Positions 1-7,800 of a DNA stretch of 9,080 nucleotides are shown here, one piece after another. A program made the translations under genes and the position numbers. The stretch lies in the NCBI GenBank assembly GCA_029212275.1, contig JARGOI010000079.1, positions 1 through 9,080 on the forward strand, given 5' to 3'. The stretch's first letter is position 1. Each line of letters begins with the position of its first letter. The notes beneath the pieces are model-generated. The model had not been told where the DNA came from and searched no databases. It was given only the letters and a program-made list of their open reading frames with translations. The DNA comes from Thalassolituus sp. Lineage in GTDB: Bacteria > Pseudomonadota > Gammaproteobacteria > Pseudomonadales > Oceanobacteraceae.

Positions 1-808
1 TACCTTCATCCACCATAGCATCGGAAAACTGACGTTCGCCGACTTCATCAAATTCAGTACCATCATCCAATGACACCTTCACTTTGTTAGATAAGCCGGC
101 TTCGCCCATGCGTAACAATGCCGCGGCTGGGCGTTTAATATCGACATAAATAGGAGAAAGTTGTTGAATCATCGTCAGTGGTAAGGCCTGCTGAGCAGAC
201 ACTAAGGCCCCTTCAGTAATGGTTGAGCGTCCAATTACCCCGTCGATTGGCGCAGTAATTTTGGTGTAGCCCAAATTCACTTTCGCACGTTGCACATTGG
301 CTTCAGCTGCTTTCACTTGTGCAGCGGTTTGTTTTGCTGCGGCATCGGCATCGGTAATTTCTTGCGCACTGATCGCTGACTGAGAGAGTTTTTGATAACG
401 TTCATCGCGTAACTTAGCCGAATACGCATTGGCGTTGGCGACGGCTAATTGTGCTTCCGCACTGGCTAATTCTGAGGCATATAGAGTGGGGTCAATTTGA
501 TACAACTTATCGCCCTTCTTAACCGTTGCGCCTTCTTCAAAGAAGCGTTTCAAAATAATACCGCTAACTTGTGGGCGAATTTCAGCGGTTCGATAAGCAG
601 ATACTCGGCCTGGTAAGGTATCGACCAACTCTAAGCGCTCACTGGATAAGGTCACCACTTCAACGGCTGGCGGTGGCATTTGTGGCTGAGATTGATTGTT
701 TTCTTGTTCCTGACTGCACCCCACTAATGTAACAACGACTGCTGTGATGAAACTAAGACTCAAAACACGATGTGCTAAAAGACGGGAAGCCGGAGCAGAA
801 TTAATCAT
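1..808 (-). CDS. RND efflux periplasmic adaptor (membrane fusion protein), AcrA/MexA family, 5' part only
   Basis: This encodes the periplasmic adaptor that joins an inner-membrane RND pump to an outer-membrane channel for export of drugs and other toxic compounds. The first 269 codons are present; the C-terminal third (roughly 120 residues in AcrA) lies beyond the left edge. Seen: a signal peptide with hydrophobic residues about 15-30 and a lipobox L28-V29-G30-C31, so the mature protein should be a lipoprotein. The lipoyl-like half-motifs are at about 66-107 (LPGRVSAYRTAEIRPQVSGI, then YQIDP). An alpha-hairpin follows at about 108-178, the second lipoyl half at about 180-203 (YTKITAPIDGVIGRSTITEG), and beta-barrel segments such as SPIYVDI and FSDAMVDEG at the end. 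These match E. coli AcrA closely by memory. The ATG at 808 is supported by a GAGG ribosome site 5 nt upstream. The RND pump gene is expected next, off the window. The exact name (acrA, mexA, ttgA) cannot be decided here. Confidence 0.95.
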   Translation of the reverse strand, partial: MINSAPASRLLAHRVLSLSFITAVVVTLVGCSQEQENNQSQPQMPPPAVEVVTLSSERLELVDTLPGRVSAYRTAEIRPQVSGIILKRFFEEGATVKKGDKLYQIDPTLYASELASAEAQLAVANANAYSAKLRDERYQKLSQSAISAQEITDADAAAKQTAAQVKAAEANVQRAKVNLGYTKITAPIDGVIGRSTITEGALVSAQQALPLTMIQQLSPIYVDIKRPAAALLRMGEAGLSNKVKVSLDDGTEFDEVGERQFSDAMVDEG

Positions 809-813
809 AAAAT

Positions 814-817
814 CCTC
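814..817 (-). promoter_or_regulatory. ribosome binding site of the efflux adaptor gene
   Basis: GAGG on the minus strand lies 5 nt before the ATG at 808. It fixes the start and keeps the whole signal peptide in the product. Confidence 0.75.
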
Positions 818-824
818 GGAATAT

Positions 825-850
825 AAAAAACGCGCTCAATTGAGAGCACA
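825..850 (-). terminator. intrinsic-terminator-like hairpin in the leader of the efflux adaptor gene
   Basis: Read on the minus strand, a 7-bp stem (arms 844-850 and 831-837, five Watson-Crick pairs plus two G-U pairs) encloses a 6-nt loop (838-843) and is followed at once by six T residues (825-830). This is the classical shape of a Rho-independent terminator for leftward transcription. It lies only about 8 bp before the ribosome site of the efflux adaptor. It could end transcripts arriving from ligA, or act as an attenuator if the promoter of the efflux gene lies upstream of it. The two wobble pairs make it moderate in strength. The plus strand has A runs here, so it would not work rightward. 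Confidence 0.5.
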
Positions 851-923
851 AAAAATCGGAGTGTCATCTAAAACAAACGCTTATCAGATACCCCCGCACA
901 GCAAAGGTTCCACGAGAGGTCCA

Positions 924-929
924 ATTATA
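924..929 (-). promoter_or_regulatory. candidate -10 box of the efflux adaptor promoter
   Basis: The minus strand carries a perfect TATAAT here, about 115 bp upstream of the adaptor start. At the usual 16-18 bp spacing the -35 region is poor (ATGATT or TGATTT). A TTGACG hexamer at 938-943 is only 8 bp away, too close to serve as its -35. The promoter may need an activator or the A/T-rich stretch upstream. A start near 917 would give a leader of about 110 nt containing the hairpin at 825-850. Confidence 0.35.
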
Positions 930-942
930 TGACGAAACGTCA
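930..942. promoter_or_regulatory. 13-bp palindrome, candidate operator
   Basis: TGACG-AAA-CGTCA has perfect 5-bp arms around a 3-bp centre. It directly abuts the candidate -10 box at 924-929, so it would sit in the promoter spacer, where a bound repressor would block RNA polymerase. RND efflux operons are commonly controlled by TetR- or MarR-type repressors, but no such gene is present beside this one, so the binding protein is unknown. Confidence 0.4.
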
Positions 943-952
943 AAAAAATCAT

Positions 953-1020
953 AAATTTGAAAAATGGTGCATCTGATTTTCAAGATTTATCAATCAAATG
1001 CGTCACTCAACTTCAAATTT
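953..1020 (-). terminator. nested inverted repeats downstream of ligA, possible weak terminator
   Basis: Outer 9-bp arms (953-961 and 1012-1020, AAATTTGAA/TTCAAATTT) enclose inner 10-bp arms (969-978 and 992-1001). The inner arms pair fully in leftward RNA if one G-U pair is allowed. A run of seven T residues on the minus strand (942-948) follows 4 nt after the outer arm. It may end the zipA-ligA transcript about 90-160 bp past the ligA stop. The stems are AT-rich and the inner loop is 13 nt, so the call is weak; it could equally be a protein-binding dyad upstream of the efflux promoter. Confidence 0.3.
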
Positions 1021-1107
1021 CTAGAATATATTGGTCAGCGTTAGCGAATGATATCGCTTGAACAACAAACAACCGAAGACTGGTACACGAATAACCCTAA
1101 GTAAGGA

Positions 1108-3228
1108 TTAATAAGATGCCAAAAATGCCAAAAACGCCGCTTCGTCATATACTTTAATGTCGAGTTGTTGCGCTTTGGTTAATTTCGAACCGGCTTTTTC
1201 ACCCGCCACCAAAAAGTCAGTCTTGGCTGACACGCTGCCGGTGACCTTGGCACCCAGCAACTCCAACTTGGCTTTCGCTTCTTCGCGGTTCATTTGACTG
1301 AGGGTGCCGGTAATTACCGCCACTTGACCGTGCAAGGGAGCATCTTCCTTGGCATTGTCAGGTTCAGATTCGACCCAATGAACCCCTGCTTTGCGCAATT
1401 GTTCAATCACGCTGCGATTATGTTCTTCGGCAAAAAAATTAACGATATGACTGGCAACGATGTCACCAATATCAGAAATTTCTAGTAACTCGTCTTTTGT
1501 AGCCTGCATTACACGATCTAAAAAACCATAATGATTAGCCAAGTTATTGGCCGTAACCGTACCCACTTCTCGGATACCCAAAGCATAAATAAAGCGCGCC
1601 AGTGTGGTGTTTTTGGATTTTTCTATCGCTTTTAGGACATTTTGCGCGCTTTTTTCCGCCATGCGTTCGAGCGCAATGAGTTCGTCTAATTGCAGATGAA
1701 AAAGGTCATCAAAGGAATGAATCAAATCCGCTTCCACCAGCTGCTCAATCAATTTGTCTCCTAAGCCTTCGACATCCAAGGCTTTGCGCGAGGCAAAATG
1801 CTTAATGGCTTCTTTACGCTGTGCCGAACAGACCAAACCACCCGCACAGCGTGCTACGGCCTCTCCTTCCACTCGTTCAATATGCGAATTACACACGGGA
1901 CATGACTCGGGTAATGTAATTTTGATCGTTTCAGAAGGTCGGCGATCCAATACAACAGAAACGACTTGCGGAATCACATCACCGGCACGCCGAATAATCA
2001 CAGTATCACCAATACGAACATCTAAGCGCGCGATTTCATCCATATTATGCAAGGTAGCGTTACTGACCGTCACACCGGCGACATGCACCGGTTTGAGCCG
2101 AGCGACGGGGGTTATGGCACCTGTTCGACCCACCTGAAAATCGACACCCAGTAATTGGGTTAATTCTTCGACCGCTGGAAACTTATAGGCAATCGCCCAG
2201 CGTGGTGCTCGGGCAACAAACCCAAGCGTTTCTTGCAATGCTAACGAATTGACTTTGAATACGATGCCGTCGATTTCGTAGGCTAATGAATGGCGCTTAG
2301 CGCCCAACTTAATAAAAAAATCCTGCGCTGCATCTAAGCCTTTTACCACACGGGTTTCTTCGTTAATTCTTAAGCCCCAGTATTGGATTTTTTCAAGAAG
2401 TCCAAAATGAGTATCTGGCAACTCCACATCACCACTGACCACCCCCATGCTGTAAGCACAAAACTCTAGTGGGCGTTTAGCCGTGATGCGTGAATCTAAT
2501 TGTCGTAACGAACCCGCCGCGGCATTACGTGGGTTGGCAAAGGGTTTGATGCCTTCGGCCAAAGCGCGTTCGTTATAGGCTTCAAATCCTGCTTTGGGCA
2601 TATACACTTCGCCTCGTACTTCGAGACGACTGGGGTAATCGTTACCTTGCAATGCCAAAGGAATATTCTTAATGGTGCGCACGTTCTGGGTGACGTCTTC
2701 ACCGGTGACGCCATCGCCACGTGTCGCGGCACGCACCAGTTTGCCTTGTTCGTACAGCAAGCTAATTGCCAAGCCGTCTAACTTGGGTTCGCAGGCAAAT
2801 TCGATGGTTTGATCATCTTTTAAACGATCGCGCAAACGTAGCTCGAAGGCTTTAAACTCTTCGGCATTCATGGCGTTATCTAAAGACAACATCGGGCGTT
2901 CGTGCTGCACTTCGGTAAAACCAGGCAGCGGTGTACCGCCTACTCTCTGAGTGGGAGAATCGGGAGTAATAAACTCTGGATATTGTTGTTCTAACGTTTG
3001 CAATTCACGTAGCAGACGGTCGTATTCAGCGTCAGGAATGCTGGGTTCATCTAACACGTAATAGCGATGATTGTGCAGATTGATGGTGTGACGCAAGTCG
3101 TCGATTTGAGACGATGCTTCTTTTACAGGCACACTTATCGATGGCGAGTTACTAGACGACGATGCCTCACTGGACGCCGGTTCCTTAGTAGACGACGATT
3201 CTTGGGAAAAAAAATCTTGCTGACTCAT
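1108..3228 (-). CDS. ligA: NAD+-dependent DNA ligase
   Basis: LigA seals 3'-OH/5'-phosphate nicks in DNA using NAD+, joining Okazaki fragments and finishing repair; it is essential in most bacteria. Seen in the 706-residue product: the NAD+-binding Ia region (YYVLDEPSIPDAEYDRL, 56-72); the adenylation motif EPKLDG with catalytic Lys149; RGDGVTGEDVT (170-180); FANPRNAAAGSLRQLD (230-245); an OB fold at about 350-435; a four-cysteine zinc finger (C443, C446, C461, C467); helix-hairpin-helix repeats at about 475-600; and a C-terminal BRCT domain at about 634-703. No key residue appears lost. It is about 35 residues longer than E. coli LigA (671), entirely because of a Ser-rich N-terminal tail (residues 1-39). 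The ATG at 3228 is the only ATG ahead of the Ia domain. Its Shine-Dalgarno is poor, but the start lies 3 bp after the zipA stop, so coupled translation is likely. Confidence 0.98.
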   Translation of the reverse strand: MSQQDFFSQESSSTKEPASSEASSSSNSPSISVPVKEASSQIDDLRHTINLHNHRYYVLDEPSIPDAEYDRLLRELQTLEQQYPEFITPDSPTQRVGGTPLPGFTEVQHERPMLSLDNAMNAEEFKAFELRLRDRLKDDQTIEFACEPKLDGLAISLLYEQGKLVRAATRGDGVTGEDVTQNVRTIKNIPLALQGNDYPSRLEVRGEVYMPKAGFEAYNERALAEGIKPFANPRNAAAGSLRQLDSRITAKRPLEFCAYSMGVVSGDVELPDTHFGLLEKIQYWGLRINEETRVVKGLDAAQDFFIKLGAKRHSLAYEIDGIVFKVNSLALQETLGFVARAPRWAIAYKFPAVEELTQLLGVDFQVGRTGAITPVARLKPVHVAGVTVSNATLHNMDEIARLDVRIGDTVIIRRAGDVIPQVVSVVLDRRPSETIKITLPESCPVCNSHIERVEGEAVARCAGGLVCSAQRKEAIKHFASRKALDVEGLGDKLIEQLVEADLIHSFDDLFHLQLDELIALERMAEKSAQNVLKAIEKSKNTTLARFIYALGIREVGTVTANNLANHYGFLDRVMQATKDELLEISDIGDIVASHIVNFFAEEHNRSVIEQLRKAGVHWVESEPDNAKEDAPLHGQVAVITGTLSQMNREEAKAKLELLGAKVTGSVSAKTDFLVAGEKAGSKLTKAQQLDIKVYDEAAFLAFLASY

Positions 3229-3231
3229 AAG

Positions 3232-4677
3232 TTACCGACGTAATTTTTTTGCGGCCAAGCGTTTTTGTCGCTCGTAATCTAGTATTTGCTGACGTTCGTG
3301 CTCAATCGTTTGTGGTGTCATTGCACTGTGCGAACCATCAAGCACATCGGCACACAAGTTGCGCGATACCGCTTGCGCCATTTCTGTCATGGCTTCATAA
3401 GCTTCGAGTGGACGTTTGGCGCCGGGTAAGCTCATAAAGAAACTCAGCCCACCAAAACGTTCTTCCGCCATGATTGCAGGATCAAACGTACCAGGATTAC
3501 GCATTTGAGCGACAGAGAACTGAATACAGCCTTCACCATCGGCTTCTTCGAAACGATGAAAAATATCTTTTTCACCGTAACGTAAGTCGCAACTGTTCAG
3601 TAAAAAGAGAATATCTTCACCATGAAAGCCATCTGGATCTTTGGCGATGGTATGGATGACTAACACCAATTCTGGTTCAGAACGATCACCCAATTTTTCG
3701 GCGTTTGGACCGGCAAAATTGACCGGCAAATCCAACTCTTCATCAGGAATTTCTTCAACTTCTAATTCCAGATGTGGATCGTTGATACTTCTTGGGTCTT
3801 CAATTTCTGGCAAAGATTCGTCGTCTTCGTGATTGCTATCATCTTTGTCATCTGCAAACGATGCTCTAACGGCCGCAGCATTATCAATTTTAGAAGGTCC
3901 AGATTCAGAAAACTTAGCAGAGGCTTTCTCAGCTTCCTCTTGGACAGTTGTCACTACACGCGGCTTGGAAATAATTCCTTCGGCAAAATGCTCGTCATCG
4001 CCTAACTCTTCAACATCCAGTAATAATGGTACTTGCTCATCTAGATTCACTGGACGAGTTTTAGGAATTAAAGGTGACCGAGGTATGACATCCTCTGGAG
4101 CATGCAGCTTATTAGGTGTATGAGACTTCACTGACTCAGAAGTATTTATGTCTGCGGCTTTTGACTCAGGTATTTTTAATTCCGTGTCTTTGTTATTAGT
4201 ATGCTTGAAATTAGTGTCTTTAAAGTTAGTGTCTTGAAAATCAGGTTCGTCAAAATCCGAATCAAAAGCGGTATTGGCAATGTCTTTTTTACTGCTGGGG
4301 AATTTTTTATCGAGCGCGATCAAAGGATTGTCGTCGGCCAACGTTGTGCCGTGAGCATGATCAGCTGCACCCACAGAATGACTGAGATGATTTTTTTCCT
4401 GATCATCGGCCTTTGGATGGTTCGAATTAGCCTCGCCCGATGGTTTTACGCGTCCGACAAAGCGTTGTTCAAATTCCGGACTCGCGGGTTTAATAACTCG
4501 AGCTTTACCAATCAATTCTGGATTAAAGTCCTCTTCAATCTTATCCAGAGAACTTGGACGATCAATGCGCAGAGCTTCAATACGGGTCTGCTTCATTCTA
4601 CGAAAGCCATCATAGAGAATCGCGGCTAATCCAAGCAGCCCTAATAGGATCATGACTGTACGCCAGCTCCACTCCAT
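3232..4677 (-). CDS. zipA: cell division protein ZipA
   Basis: ZipA is an inner-membrane protein that tethers and bundles FtsZ at the division septum and helps recruit later divisome proteins. Seen in 481 residues: a short N-terminus and one membrane helix at about 6-22 (TVMILLGLLGLAAILY), then a basic stop (RRMKQTR). A long acidic, low-complexity linker follows at about 40-330, and a C-terminal FtsZ-binding domain at about 335-450 with typical ZipA segments (ELVLVIHTIAKD, GCIQFSVAQMRNPGTFD, LSFFMSLPGAKRPLEAYEAM). The tail is basic and charged (ERQKRLAAKKLRR). It is longer than E. coli ZipA (about 330), owing mainly to the linker, which includes six 5-residue repeats at 139-168. The ATG at 4677 has an AGAGGA ribosome site 4 nt upstream and places the membrane helix at the extreme N-terminus, as in the family. 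It is followed 3 bp later by ligA. Confidence 0.95.
   Translation of the reverse strand: MEWSWRTVMILLGLLGLAAILYDGFRRMKQTRIEALRIDRPSSLDKIEEDFNPELIGKARVIKPASPEFEQRFVGRVKPSGEANSNHPKADDQEKNHLSHSVGAADHAHGTTLADDNPLIALDKKFPSSKKDIANTAFDSDFDEPDFQDTNFKDTNFKHTNNKDTELKIPESKAADINTSESVKSHTPNKLHAPEDVIPRSPLIPKTRPVNLDEQVPLLLDVEELGDDEHFAEGIISKPRVVTTVQEEAEKASAKFSESGPSKIDNAAAVRASFADDKDDSNHEDDESLPEIEDPRSINDPHLELEVEEIPDEELDLPVNFAGPNAEKLGDRSEPELVLVIHTIAKDPDGFHGEDILFLLNSCDLRYGEKDIFHRFEEADGEGCIQFSVAQMRNPGTFDPAIMAEERFGGLSFFMSLPGAKRPLEAYEAMTEMAQAVSRNLCADVLDGSHSAMTPQTIEHERQQILDYERQKRLAAKKLRR
4174..4263 (-). repeat. six degenerate 15-bp tandem repeats in the zipA linker
   Basis: Six consecutive 15-bp units encode the five-residue pattern DSDFD, EPDFQ, DTNFK, DTNFK, HTNNK, DTELK (residues 139-168). 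Units 3 to 6 are the most alike, and the two DTNFK copies differ at few bases. The period is a multiple of three, so gain or loss of units keeps the frame and only changes linker length. Confidence 0.8.
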
Positions 4678-4681
4678 ACGT

Positions 4682-4687
4682 TCCTCT
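4682..4687 (-). promoter_or_regulatory. ribosome binding site of zipA
   Basis: AGAGGA on the minus strand, 4 nt before the zipA ATG at 4677; it supports that start. Confidence 0.75.
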
Positions 4688-4700
4688 AACCCCTGTAAAA

Positions 4701-4728
4701 CTTATATTAATGTGAAATGTATTTGCCA
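4701..4728 (-). promoter_or_regulatory. possible promoter in the smc-zipA gap
   Basis: In the 159-bp gap between the smc stop and the zipA start, the minus strand shows TGGCAA (4723-4728), a 16-bp spacer and TATAAG (4701-4706). The match to a sigma-70 promoter is partial. The gap is long compared with the overlapping or near-touching joints elsewhere in the cluster, and I see no clear terminator in it, so zipA-ligA may have its own promoter in addition to read-through from smc. Confidence 0.25.
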
Positions 4729-4836
4729 CGTTGCGAATCTTCGTTGCAGCTCTATTACATCATGTCCTTACGTCCATGACTAATGTCTATTGCCAGCAAC
4801 TATTTCAAAAACCATATTGCGGGCATTGTAATCGCA

Positions 4837-7800
4837 TCAGGCACTTTCTACCATGCTTGCCGCTTCTTCAATATCGACCGATACGAGGCGAGAAACACCC
4901 GGCTCGTGCATGGTGACGCCCATCAATTGCTCCGCCATTTCCATGGCAATTTTATTGTGGGTGATGTAGATAAACTGCACTTTTTCGGACATGGCTTTCA
5001 CCAACTTGGCGTAACGCCCGACGTTAGCATCATCAAGAGGTGCGTCGACCTCATCGAGCATACAAAACGGTGCCGGATTGAGCTGGAATATCGAGAACAC
5101 CAAAGCTATCGCGGTCAGCGCTTTTTCTCCGCCGGACAATAAATGAATGGTGCTGTTTTTCTTGCCCGGTGGCCGCGCCATAATAGTCACACCATTACTG
5201 AGCAGGTCATCACCAACCATTTCCAAACTGGCATGACCGCCGCCAAATACTTTCGGGAAGAGTTCCGCCAAACCAGCATTCATTTTATCGAACGTTTCTT
5301 TAAAACGATGGCGTGTTTCAGCGTCAATTTTCTCAATCGCACCTTGCAAAGTCGCCAGTGCTTTTTCTAAATCGAGGTTTTGCTCGTCTAGATAGGTTTT
5401 GCGCTCAGACTGTTGCTGATATTCATCAATGGCGGCTAAGTTAATCGCACCTAAACGCTGAATTTTTTCACCAATAGTCGCTAACTCGGCGACCCATTCA
5501 TCGGCGTTGGCATTATCAGGCAAACTGTCCAGGACATCATGCATCTGCAGTTTTTCTTCTTGCAACTGTTCTACCAACGCCTGACGACGAATATCCAATG
5601 CTTGGCATTCGAGTCGGACTTGTTCTAGTTGGTTACGTTCGAGCAGCGCTTTTTGTTCGGCGCTGGTGCGTTGCAATTCCAGTTCGCGCATTTGAGCATC
5701 GGCGTTATCGAGTTCGCGTTTGGCCGCTTGCATACTCTCTTCGGCAAGCAAACGTTGCTCTAATAATTCGCTAAGCTCGGCTTTTAAAATATCCAAATCG
5801 CTGCTGTGGTCGCGATGTTGATCTTGCTGCACTTGGGTTTTACGCTCTTGCAACTGCTGCATCTGCGTTGCCAAACGACTAATGGCTTGACGCAAGGCAT
5901 CATCTTTACTTTTTAAGGTTTGTAATTGCAGCTGCAATTGGTGCAAACGATCTTTGTTTTGCCCTGCCGCCATGCGTGCTTGAGACAATTGTTGTTCGAT
6001 GGTGCCGCGCTGCTGTTGCAGGCGCGTACGCTCTTCGCTGTCTACGTCCACCGCACTCATGGCGTCTTGCCATTCTAAACGCCATTCGGCCAACTGTTCG
6101 GATTCCAGACGCAAGGTCTCTTGCCCTTCGGCATAAGTGGCGTCTAATTTTTGCGTACGCAAAGTAAGTTGTTCGACTTTTGCTTGCTGCGCTGAGAGCT
6201 TCGAGGTCATTTCTCGCAAACGATGTGAATGCTGCTGCCATTCGCGTTGGGCATTATCGCGAGATTGCTCCAACGACTGCTGACGCATTAAAACGGCTTC
6301 GAGGTCGGCTTCCCATTCTTCGACGGAAATGTCGAGTTCATCAATTTCGTCATCAAGCAGGTCTAGCTCTTGCTGACGTGCCAACACACCGCCCTCGTTC
6401 TCGCCATCACGCTGCACTCGTAACCAGTGTTTTCCCAACCAAAAACCTTCGGGGGTAATGACCGATTCATCAGTGGCTAAGTGCGCACGCATGGACAAAG
6501 CTTGATTCAAGTCGGCGGCAACGAATACGGTGGCCAACCACTCATCTAATGGCTGGGACGAATGAACCTTATCGCTGAGACATGCTCGACCCGTGTCATT
6601 TGTTCCCTTAGCAGCATCTTGAGCGGTTTGCCATAATGTCACTGTGCCTTCATTCAAGTTGCCGAACCAAGAGGACGTGGCGTCTAAATTTTCAACAACA
6701 ATAGCTTGCAGTGCATCGCCCATGACGGTTTCAACAGCTTTTTCCCATCCAGCGTCGACCGTCAATTGCTGAGCTAGTCTTGGGCGCTTAGCGAGTTGAC
6801 GGCTTTCTAACCAGTGCGTTAACGCGGCATCATCTTGACCCATGGCGGCTTTTTGCAAGGCTTCAAGAGTTGCTTTACGGGCTTGTTGTTGTTGCAGCTT
6901 CTGGCGTCCGTCGTCTAAAGCGCGACGGCGTTGTTCACTGTCCTCGCGGGTGTGCTGTAGCTGCGTTTGCAACTCTTCAAAGCGGGCTTGTTGCGTTTCG
7001 GCGTGTAGCTCAAGCTCGCCCACTTCTTCTTGCAATAAGCGCACATCACTGTTGTCGGGATCGTCGAGTAGTTGCTGACGCTCGCTCGCCAATCGCTGTA
7101 ACTGTTGTTGCAGGCGCCCCACTTGCTGCTCACCGGCTTGGATTCGTGACTGTGCAACGTCGGCTTTGCGAGTAGGTTCGCTGGCGCGCTGGGTAAATTG
7201 ATCCCAAGACTGTTGCCAAATTCGTTGCGCCTCTTCGACGTCGATTAATCCAGCGCTGGTATCTTCTTCACTGGCTTGAAGAATTTCTAGCTCAGGCTCA
7301 AGCTGCATTTGCTGCTCACTGATACTTTCTAAGGCCAATTGGTCTTGTTCTAGCTGGCGCTGGCTATCGAGAATGCCTTTTTCGACATCGGCTAAATCGC
7401 GATTAAGCTGCAACGCCAATTGTGATTGATGTTCTATTTTTTGTTCTTGACGGGCAATGCGTGCCCCCACTTCGTAGAATTGGCCTTGCGCTTGGTTGAA
7501 GTTGTCTGTGCGCTGTTGATGCTCGATACGTATGGCTTCGATGCCGGCATCGGCTTGGCGTTGCGCTGCCATATGTTGTTCGAAACTTACTTCGTGGGCA
7601 CGGATCGTATGCTCACGGGTTTCGTATTCGCTGTTTAACGCTACCCATCGTATGGCTTGCAGTTCAGCTTTTTTCTGTCGTTCGATACTTTTCAATTCTT
7701 TATAACGTTCGGCCGCTTGTGCTTGGCGTTGCAGATGCGCTAATTGTCTTTCTAGCTCGCTACGAATATCACTCAGTCGATCTAGATTTTCTTGGGTACG

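Larger units (their letters stand above)
809..1107. other. AT-rich intergenic region between ligA and the efflux adaptor gene
   Basis: This 299-bp stretch separates the ligA stop from the efflux adaptor start. I see no credible gene in it. The only reading frame of any length here (744-932, plus strand) lies mostly opposite the efflux adaptor, and its product looks like no known protein. The region holds the terminator-like hairpin at 825-850, a TATAAT box at 924-929, the TGACG-AAA-CGTCA palindrome at 930-942, and nested inverted repeats at 953-1020. It must contain the 3' end of the ligA transcript and probably the promoter of the efflux operon. Between 1021 and 1107 I see only a weak 5-bp dyad (1043-1058). 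Confidence 0.7.

Noticed and set aside
744..932. 62-residue plus-strand reading frame across the efflux start and intergenic region
   Set aside because: It lies mostly opposite the signal-peptide region of the efflux adaptor, has no clear ribosome site, and its product looks like no known protein.
1043..1058. AGCGA-TCGCT hairpin downstream of ligA
   Set aside because: A 5-bp stem with no T tract; too weak to call the ligA terminator.
1754..2137. 127-residue plus-strand reading frame
   Set aside because: It is antisense to the ligA zinc-finger and OB region, with low-complexity Ser/Thr/Arg content typical of a shadow frame.
4201..4629. 142-residue plus-strand reading frame opposite zipA
   Set aside because: It covers the low-complexity ZipA linker, has no supporting start signals, and resembles no protein I know.
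4731..4748. short dyad CGAATCTTCG in the smc-zipA gap
   Set aside because: The arms are only 4 bp with a 2-base centre and no T run follows, so it is not a credible terminator.
4790..4799. TTGCCAGCAA palindrome just after smc
   Set aside because: It is a 4-bp stem with no loop space and no T run; expected by chance.
4783..5142. 119-residue plus-strand reading frame opposite the 3' end of smc
   Set aside because: It is antisense to the highly conserved ATPase C-terminus of SMC, including Walker B and the signature motif; the frame is a shadow of that coding bias.
5400..7700. recurrent Gln/Leu/Arg-rich short repeats
   Set aside because: These are the heptad-like coiled-coil arms of SMC, not DNA repeats or a CRISPR array.
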